This document shows, in pieces, positions 59,278-64,000 of a stretch of 64,000 nucleotides of DNA. The position numbers were made by a program, and so were the translations under genes. Below the pieces are notes generated by a model. That model was not told the origin of the DNA. It saw only the letters and a list, made by a program, of their open reading frames with translations, and ran no database searches. Each line of letters opens with the position of its first letter. Position 1 is the first letter of the stretch. The DNA comes from Acidobacteriota bacterium (GTDB taxonomy: Bacteria > Acidobacteriota > Vicinamibacteria > Vicinamibacterales > CAVVIG01): contig JACPZW010000037.1 in the NCBI GenBank assembly GCA_016195265.1, positions 1 to 64,000 of the forward strand. Reading direction: 5' to 3'.

Positions 59278-60387
59278 ATGGCTGATCGCCCCTCTGCGGA
59301 CAACGATGCGGTTCGCGCGCTGCGCAGGCGGCACGAGCAGGAGCTGCACGACAGCGACGCGCACTGGCGCTCGATCTTCGACTCCGCCGTCGACGGGATC
59401 ATCGTCATCGACGCGCACGGCATCGTCGAGCGATTCAATCCGTCCGCCCAGCGCCTGTTCGGATACACCGCGGACGAAGTCGTCGGCCGCAACGTGCGGT
59501 TGCTGATGCCGTCGCCGCACTACGAAGAGCACGATCAGTATCTCGACCGGTACCACGCGACCGGCCAGCGGAAGATCATCGGCATCGGGCGCGAGGTCGT
59601 CGGTCAGCGTAAGGACGGCACCACGTTCCCGTTGCATCTCTCGGTCAGCGAGATGAACGTCGCCGGCGGACCTAAGTTCGCCGGCATCCTGCACGACCTC
59701 ACCCCGCGCGTGCAGCTCGAGGAGCGCCTGCGCGATCAGACGGCCCTCGCGCGGCTGGGCGAGATGGCCGCGGTGATCGCGCACGAAGTCAAGAATCCGC
59801 TGGCGGGCGTGCGCGGCGCGGTCGAGGTCATCGGCAAGCGACTGCCGTCCGAGAGCCGTGACAGACTCGTCGTGAAGGAAATCCTGGCGCGCATCGACGG
59901 CCTGAACAACATGATGACGGACCTGCTGCTGTTCGCGCGGCCGCCGCAGCCGCGTCCGGCGCTGGTCGACGTCGTGCCGCTGATCGAGATGACGGCGTCC
60001 CTGATCAGCGAAGACGCGGCGCTCAAGGACCTGCGGATCGACGTCGGCGGGGCCGCGCCGCCGGTCATGGCGGATGCGGAACTGCTGAAGATCGTGTTCC
60101 ACAACCTGATCGTGAACGGCGCGCACGCGATGCGCGGCACCGGAATCATCAACGTCTCGGTGAAACCCGTCGACCGCTTCTGCGAAATCGCCGTCCGCGA
60201 CAACGGCCCGGGCATCCCGGTCGACATCCGGCAGAAGATCTTCACGCCGTTCTTCACGACCAAGTCCCGCGGATCCGGCCTGGGCCTGCCGACGGCCAAG
60301 CGCTTCGTCGAAGCGCACCACGGGCTGATCGCCGTCGACTGCCCGCCCTCCGGCGGCACGACGGTGACCGTACAACTCCCGCTGTAA
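59278..60387 (+). CDS. FixL-like PAS histidine kinase
   Basis: 369 residues, no transmembrane helix. PAS domain (about 25-140) close to FixL: LLMPSPHYEEHDQYLDRYHA then IIGIGREVVGQRKDGTTFP. His 85 aligns with the proximal haem ligand of rhizobial FixL, and Arg 91 and Arg 105 with its haem-pocket arginines. HisKA with phospho-acceptor His 169 (IAHEVKNPLAGV) and HATPase (DNGPGIP, GSGLGLPTAKR). Possible oxygen sensor controlling the neighbouring anaerobic-type oxidoreductase; regulator gene not in the window. Confidence 0.88.
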   Translation: MADRPSADNDAVRALRRRHEQELHDSDAHWRSIFDSAVDGIIVIDAHGIVERFNPSAQRLFGYTADEVVGRNVRLLMPSPHYEEHDQYLDRYHATGQRKIIGIGREVVGQRKDGTTFPLHLSVSEMNVAGGPKFAGILHDLTPRVQLEERLRDQTALARLGEMAAVIAHEVKNPLAGVRGAVEVIGKRLPSESRDRLVVKEILARIDGLNNMMTDLLLFARPPQPRPALVDVVPLIEMTASLISEDAALKDLRIDVGGAAPPVMADAELLKIVFHNLIVNGAHAMRGTGIINVSVKPVDRFCEIAVRDNGPGIPVDIRQKIFTPFFTTKSRGSGLGLPTAKRFVEAHHGLIAVDCPPSGGTTVTVQLPL

Positions 60388-60494
60388 GACGTCCCTCCGC
60401 CGCGCGCCCGCATCCCGGGCGGTGAATGCTTGACATCGTGAATCTGACGATGGCATCGTCGTCGCGGGGTTGGGCTCCGCGCTCAGAGGTTCTT

Positions 60495-60842
60495 ATGCGT
60501 TTCGTACATGTTCCTGTCGCTCTCGAAGAGCGGCTCGGCGAAACCGGCGCGACGGCCCTGGCAGAGATGCTGGACGAAGGGCATCGCGAGTGTGTGGAGA
60601 GCGTCATGACTCACTGTGCTGAGCGATTCGAACGCCGGCTCGTGGAGGAGACGTCCCGCCTTCGCGTCGAGCTGGCGCAGCTCGGCGGCGAGCTTCGGGG
60701 CGAGATGCACTCGGGCTTTGCCGCGGTGCGGGAGCAGATGTCGGCGGACCGCGTCGAGCTGCTGAAGTGGGCGTTCGCCTTCTGGGTCGGCCAGCTGGTC
60801 AGCGTCGTCGGGCTCGTCGCGCTGCTGCTGCGCGCCCGCTGA
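60495..60842 (+). CDS. Small coiled-coil membrane protein
   Basis: 115 residues. Helical, coiled-coil body (RLRVELAQLGGELRGEMHSG) and one C-terminal transmembrane helix (FAFWVGQLVSVVGLVALLL). Resembles DUF1640-like coiled-coil proteins. ATG at 60495 has agagg 5 nt upstream. Convergent with the DUF1634 gene. Confidence 0.7.
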   Translation: MRFVHVPVALEERLGETGATALAEMLDEGHRECVESVMTHCAERFERRLVEETSRLRVELAQLGGELRGEMHSGFAAVREQMSADRVELLKWAFAFWVGQLVSVVGLVALLLRAR

Positions 60843-60853
60843 GTCGCGCCCCG

Positions 60854-61189
60854 TCAGAGCTTCCGCCCGAACATGAGTGCGGCGACGACGCTCGCCAGCA
60901 GCTCGACCAGCACGATGAGCGTGAGCGTCGTGAAGCGCCAGTCGCGTTCGCTGATGTACTCCGCGGTCGAGACAACGACGCGCGCGATCGGCGTCGCCAG
61001 CAGCGCCAAAATGCCAATCTGAAGCAGCAGGCCGGCCGGGGACACGGCGGCGGCGCCTGACAGCGACAGCACCAGTCCGAGGGCGAGGCACGCCGAGCTC
61101 AACATGACGCCGGCCCGGAGGACGAGGCCGACGGTGGCTTCCAGCCTGAAGAGCTCGCGCTCCGACGTGTGGTGGGGCGACGGGCTCAC
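60854..61189 (-). CDS. DUF1634-family membrane protein
   Basis: 111 residues, three transmembrane helices (GLVLRAGVMLSSACLALGLV, LLQIGILALLATPIARVVVS, LTLIVLVELLASVVAALMF). DUF1634 proteins typically follow TauE/SafE exporters, as here: GTG at 61189 overlaps the exporter's TGA (GTGA). Likely accessory subunit. Function of the family unknown. Confidence 0.85.
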   Translation of the reverse strand: MSPSPHHTSERELFRLEATVGLVLRAGVMLSSACLALGLVLSLSGAAAVSPAGLLLQIGILALLATPIARVVVSTAEYISERDWRFTTLTLIVLVELLASVVAALMFGRKL

Positions 61190-62019
61190 CGCATCCCTCG
61201 CGCGAACATCATGGCCGAGATGATGAAGAGCACCACGGCCATCAGGACCTTCAGCCATTTGACCGGCGCTGCGGCGCCGAATCGCATGCCGCCCCACGAT
61301 CCCAGCTGGACGCCGAGCACGGCGGTCGCCGCCAGCGCCGGCACCAGCTGGCCGTGACCGTAGTAGATGATCGCGCCCGCCGTCGCGGTCACGCCGATCA
61401 TGAACGCGCTCGTCGCCGCGGCCGCGCGCATCGGGATGCCGCACCACGCGTTGAGCACCGGCACCTTGATGAAGCCGCCGCCGATCCCGAGCAGCGACGA
61501 GACATTGCCGGCGAAGAACGACGCCGCAATCGCGACCGGCAGACGCTTGACGCGATACGTCACGACGCCGCCGCTTTCGTCCTCGTGGTAGCGCCCACCG
61601 AGCACGCCCGGATCGATGTTCGGGTCGAGAATCACGTTGCGGCGCCTGACGCGGCTCAGCATGATGATCCCGACGAGGGCGGACAGGACACCGAACAGTT
61701 TCTGCAGCGTCGCCTGGGCGATCAGCTGCGCCGTCAGCCCGCCCAGCAGGCTGCCGCCAGCGGTCGCCACTTCGAGCAGCATGCCGAGCTTCATGTTGAT
61801 CAGATGCTTGCCGGTGCGGCTGGCCGACACCGTACTGGACGTCGCGATGACGGTGGTGAGGCTGATGGCCGCGGCGACGGTGAAGGGAAATCCCAGGCCC
61901 AGGTTCAGGAATGGGACCAGGAACACGCCGCCCCCGAGGCCGAGCAGCGCGCCGAGACTTCCGGCGATGGTGCCGGCCAGAAAGATGATCAGCACCAGCG
62001 AGGCGGTGACGGCCGGCAT
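61186..62019 (-). CDS. TauE/SafE-family anion exporter
   Basis: 277 residues, about eight transmembrane helices. GSLGALLGLGGGVFLVPFLN in the first half and its repeat SSLLGIGGGFIKVPVLN in the second are the family signature. Probable exporter of sulfite or organosulfonates. ATG at 62019. Operon with the DUF1634 gene. Confidence 0.88.
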   Translation of the reverse strand: MPAVTASLVLIIFLAGTIAGSLGALLGLGGGVFLVPFLNLGLGFPFTVAAAISLTTVIATSSTVSASRTGKHLINMKLGMLLEVATAGGSLLGGLTAQLIAQATLQKLFGVLSALVGIIMLSRVRRRNVILDPNIDPGVLGGRYHEDESGGVVTYRVKRLPVAIAASFFAGNVSSLLGIGGGFIKVPVLNAWCGIPMRAAAATSAFMIGVTATAGAIIYYGHGQLVPALAATAVLGVQLGSWGGMRFGAAAPVKWLKVLMAVVLFIISAMMFARGMR

Positions 62020-62023
62020 CAAC

Positions 62024-62056
62024 GAAGGGCTGAGGGCTGAGGGCTGAGGGCGAACC
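62024..62056. repeat. GGGCTGAGGGCTGA word repeat
   Basis: gggctgagggctgagggctg fills the spacer between the TauE gene and the gene at 62057; same words as at 29536 and 47548. Confidence 0.65.
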
Positions 62057-62485
62057 TCATCCCCGGATCCGTTTGCCGAAGGCGTCGTAGGCGCCGGGCG
62101 CGACTTTGTTCCACCACTTGATGTAGGCGGCCGCAGCCAGTTCCAGATTCTTGAGCTCGCGTGTATGCCCGTAGGCCTCGCGGACGGCCGGCAGGATGTC
62201 GCGCACGCGCTCCCAGCAGAACAGCAGCTCGCGGCCGCTCTGGTAGAAGAGCTCCGGATTCAGCACGCCGCTTGTGAGGAATGACGCCACCATCTCCCAG
62301 TACGTCACCACCATGCGGTACGACGCGTTGGTCTCGCTGCCCGGCGGGCACAGCGCCGTGAACTCGCCGTACGTTTTCACCTTGAACGACGCGGTGAACC
62401 ACTTGCGCGCTTCGCGCAGACGATCTTCGCGCCGCACGTCGTACAGCTTCAGAATCAGTTTCGCGTCGTTGTAGCTGGCCTTCAT
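62057..62485 (-). CDS. Hypothetical protein coupled to the M14-like gene
   Basis: 142 residues, helical, no motif recognised (KASYNDAKLILKLYDVRRED, ... YIKWWNKVAPGAYDAFGKRI). Its ATG overlaps the stop of the preceding gene (ATGA), so the products may work together. Style resembles DUF4760-like proteins, but this is weak. Confidence 0.65.
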   Translation of the reverse strand: MKASYNDAKLILKLYDVRREDRLREARKWFTASFKVKTYGEFTALCPPGSETNASYRMVVTYWEMVASFLTSGVLNPELFYQSGRELLFCWERVRDILPAVREAYGHTRELKNLELAAAAYIKWWNKVAPGAYDAFGKRIRG

Positions 62486-63636
62486 TTGGGCTCCTGTGTG
62501 ATCACGCCGAGGCTCGCGATGGTATCGCCTTGCTTCAGCGACGGCAGCGCGCGGATGAACATGATGATGCCGGCGTCCGGCGCCTTGATCTCCGCGATCG
62601 GACGGTTCAGGGCATCCTTGACGAGTCCTATCGTCGCGCCTTTGGCGACGTGCGCGTCGCGCGGAACCCGCGGAAAGAACACGCCGTTGTACTCGGAGGC
62701 GATCGACGTCACTTCGACCCAGACCGGTTTCGCGACCGGCGTTATGTCTCTTGCAGGGCGCCGCGTCATCTTCAAGTAACCCGTCACCTTGAGCACGCCA
62801 TCCGACAGCATCGTGACGTCGCCGGCGTCCACCGGACCGGAGCGGCCGGCTTCGGCCGTGAACGACGGCTTGCCGCGCGTGGACGCCGTGTTCTCGAGAA
62901 AGCGGGACGCCTTCGGATCCTTCGGACGCTCCCGGGAAATGATGATGTGGTCCAGTCCGAACGCCAGCACCATGCCGCGCGAGAACTCGTCCTGCTTGGC
63001 GTTGCCGGTGACGGTCCAGTAGCTGTAGGGCCGCAGGTTTTCGTCGAGATCGCCGCCGTGCAGATCGATCAGGTGATCGCACTGCTCCACGACTTCCCAC
63101 GTGATCACGGCGGATGCGCGATCGGTTTGCGTGCCGTTCGGATCGCCGGGATAACGGCTGTTCATGCTCTTGTTGTCGTTCGGGTTGACGTGCGGCGTCA
63201 GGCGCTCGAAGGACGGCACGTTGACGAGCGGGACCAGGATCAGCGTGCCCGACAGATTCGCGGGCGCGGCCGCGGGATTGTCGATCAACGCTTCGACCGA
63301 GAGGATCGACGCGTACTCCGTGCCGTGCGCGCCCGACACGACCGCGAGGACGGGCCCGGGCCGCGCGCCGTGAATGACGACCACTGGAATGTCGTAGCCG
63401 GCGTCCGAGCCGGCCGGCACGTGCATCACGCCGTAGGCCTTCTGGCCGCGCTGCGCGGTCGCCGTCCCGACCGTGAACGTGGGATGCGCGTCGGCTTGGG
63501 CCGTGACGGCGGCCGTCCAGCCGACGCTGGACGCCACTGATTCGTGGTGTCCGGCCGCCGATCCGTGGTGTCCGGCGTTCGCCGGACCGGCAACCACGAG
63601 CGCCGCGACCAGCAGGGTGTGCGTCATGTGCGTCAT
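62482..63636 (-). CDS. Exported succinylglutamate desuccinylase/aspartoacylase-like (M14) protein
   Basis: 384 residues. Signal peptide, then M14-like zinc site: SGAHGTEYASIL (H and E) and DLHGGDLDENLRP (third ligand His), catalytic Glu in FTAEAGRSG. The C-terminal beta domain is HlyD-like. Acts on N-acyl amino acids or related amides outside the cytoplasm. In the leader region residues about 18-36 (PANAGHHGSAAGHHESVAS) are encoded by REP-type gccggacaccacg repeats, which makes the cleavage site uncertain. ATG at 63636. Confidence 0.85.
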   Translation of the reverse strand: MTHMTHTLLVAALVVAGPANAGHHGSAAGHHESVASSVGWTAAVTAQADAHPTFTVGTATAQRGQKAYGVMHVPAGSDAGYDIPVVVIHGARPGPVLAVVSGAHGTEYASILSVEALIDNPAAAPANLSGTLILVPLVNVPSFERLTPHVNPNDNKSMNSRYPGDPNGTQTDRASAVITWEVVEQCDHLIDLHGGDLDENLRPYSYWTVTGNAKQDEFSRGMVLAFGLDHIIISRERPKDPKASRFLENTASTRGKPSFTAEAGRSGPVDAGDVTMLSDGVLKVTGYLKMTRRPARDITPVAKPVWVEVTSIASEYNGVFFPRVPRDAHVAKGATIGLVKDALNRPIAEIKAPDAGIIMFIRALPSLKQGDTIASLGVITQEPK

Positions 63637-63689
63637 GGGGCCAACTTTACAATGCTTTCGGCAACTGAATATAGTTGCAGGTCCCTCTC

Positions 63690-64000
63690 GTGAAAACTCA
63701 TCGGTTGTTCATCAACGGCGAGTTCGTCGCGCCGGTGTCCCCGGCGACGCTCGACGTCATCGACCCCTCGACGACCGACGTCATCGCCCGCGTGCCCGAC
63801 GCGAGCGCCGCGGACGTCGCGCGCGCCGTGGGCGCCGCGCGGACGGCGTTCGACGAGGGCGTCTGGAAAGACACGACGGCGCAGGAGCGCGGGCGCATCC
63901 TGTTCCGGATCGCCGGCGCGATACGCGCGCGCGCGGACGAGCTGGCCGAGCTCGAATGCCGCAATACCGGCAAGCCGATCGTCGAAGCCGAGTTCGACAT
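63690..64000 (+). CDS. Aldehyde dehydrogenase, N-terminal part
   Basis: First 103 codons, running off the window. KTHRLFINGEFVAPVSPATL, then TTDVIARVPDASAADVARAV and ARTAFDEGVWKDTTAQERGR with ECRNTGKP: the N terminus of an NAD(P)-dependent ALDH (gamma-aminobutyraldehyde/betaine aldehyde type style). Start GTG at 63690 with only a weak ribosome site. Divergent from the M14-like gene. Confidence 0.88.
   Translation, partial: MKTHRLFINGEFVAPVSPATLDVIDPSTTDVIARVPDASAADVARAVGAARTAFDEGVWKDTTAQERGRILFRIAGAIRARADELAELECRNTGKPIVEAEFD

Overview
The window is a GC-rich bacterial chromosome segment with no rRNA, tRNA or CRISPR that I can see. Gene content (hpnCDE squalene synthesis, an archaeal-type class I aldolase, QueF, many small secreted proteins, MacB-like permeases, eukaryotic-type kinase) and the repeat-laden intergenic DNA suggest an acidobacterium of the Vicinamibacteria type. 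That placement is inference from gene style, not a database result.

Layout. 1-12.4 kb: housekeeping and metabolism (copper-binding lipoprotein end, fbaB, thiI, the translationally coupled hpnC-hpnD-hpnE operon, cobalamin adenosyltransferase, mutY plus a separate Nudix gene, ygfZ, a secreted hydrolase, a PLP decarboxylase). 12.7-20.3 kb: an accessory island. A three-gene cluster with a PD-(D/E)XK-like protein is followed by seven integron-type attC sites (one truncated next to a broken IS110 element). These separate gene cassettes that carry an SRPBCC protein, membrane and hypothetical proteins and four toxin-antitoxin loci (PIN/VapC-like, BrnTA, HigBA, HicBA). No integrase gene is in the window. 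20.3-21.4 kb: decayed genes. 21.4-39.9 kb: transporters, a MacA/MacB-like set without an ATPase, signalling proteins (FHA, receiver, atypical kinase), ECF sigma factor, and lipB with 2-oxoacid dehydrogenase E2 and E3.

39.9-46.4 kb holds the most interesting locus: an NtrC-type regulator, a sigma-54-like promoter, a radical SAM/SPASM peptide maturase, a 30-residue putative precursor peptide with a GYCDIWVDF core, an oligopeptide-binding lipoprotein and a Cache-HAMP histidine kinase. The arrangement looks like a RiPP made and sensed under two-component control. 48.4-54.2 kb: an SNF2 helicase, a small unknown protein and a 1122-residue Eco57I-like DNA methyltransferase, probably a defence or modification system, followed by a GxxExxY protein lying inside inverted repeats. 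54.9-60.4 kb: a molybdopterin oxidoreductase with a fused Fe-S/NrfD subunit and a FixL-like PAS kinase. 60.5-64 kb: small membrane proteins, a TauE-type exporter, an M14-like deacylase and the start of an aldehyde dehydrogenase.

Running through the window are several families of short repeated words and hairpins. One family (GTAGG-CGGGTCC hairpins) supplies the TAG stop codon of seven different genes, and others sit in frame inside coding sequences.
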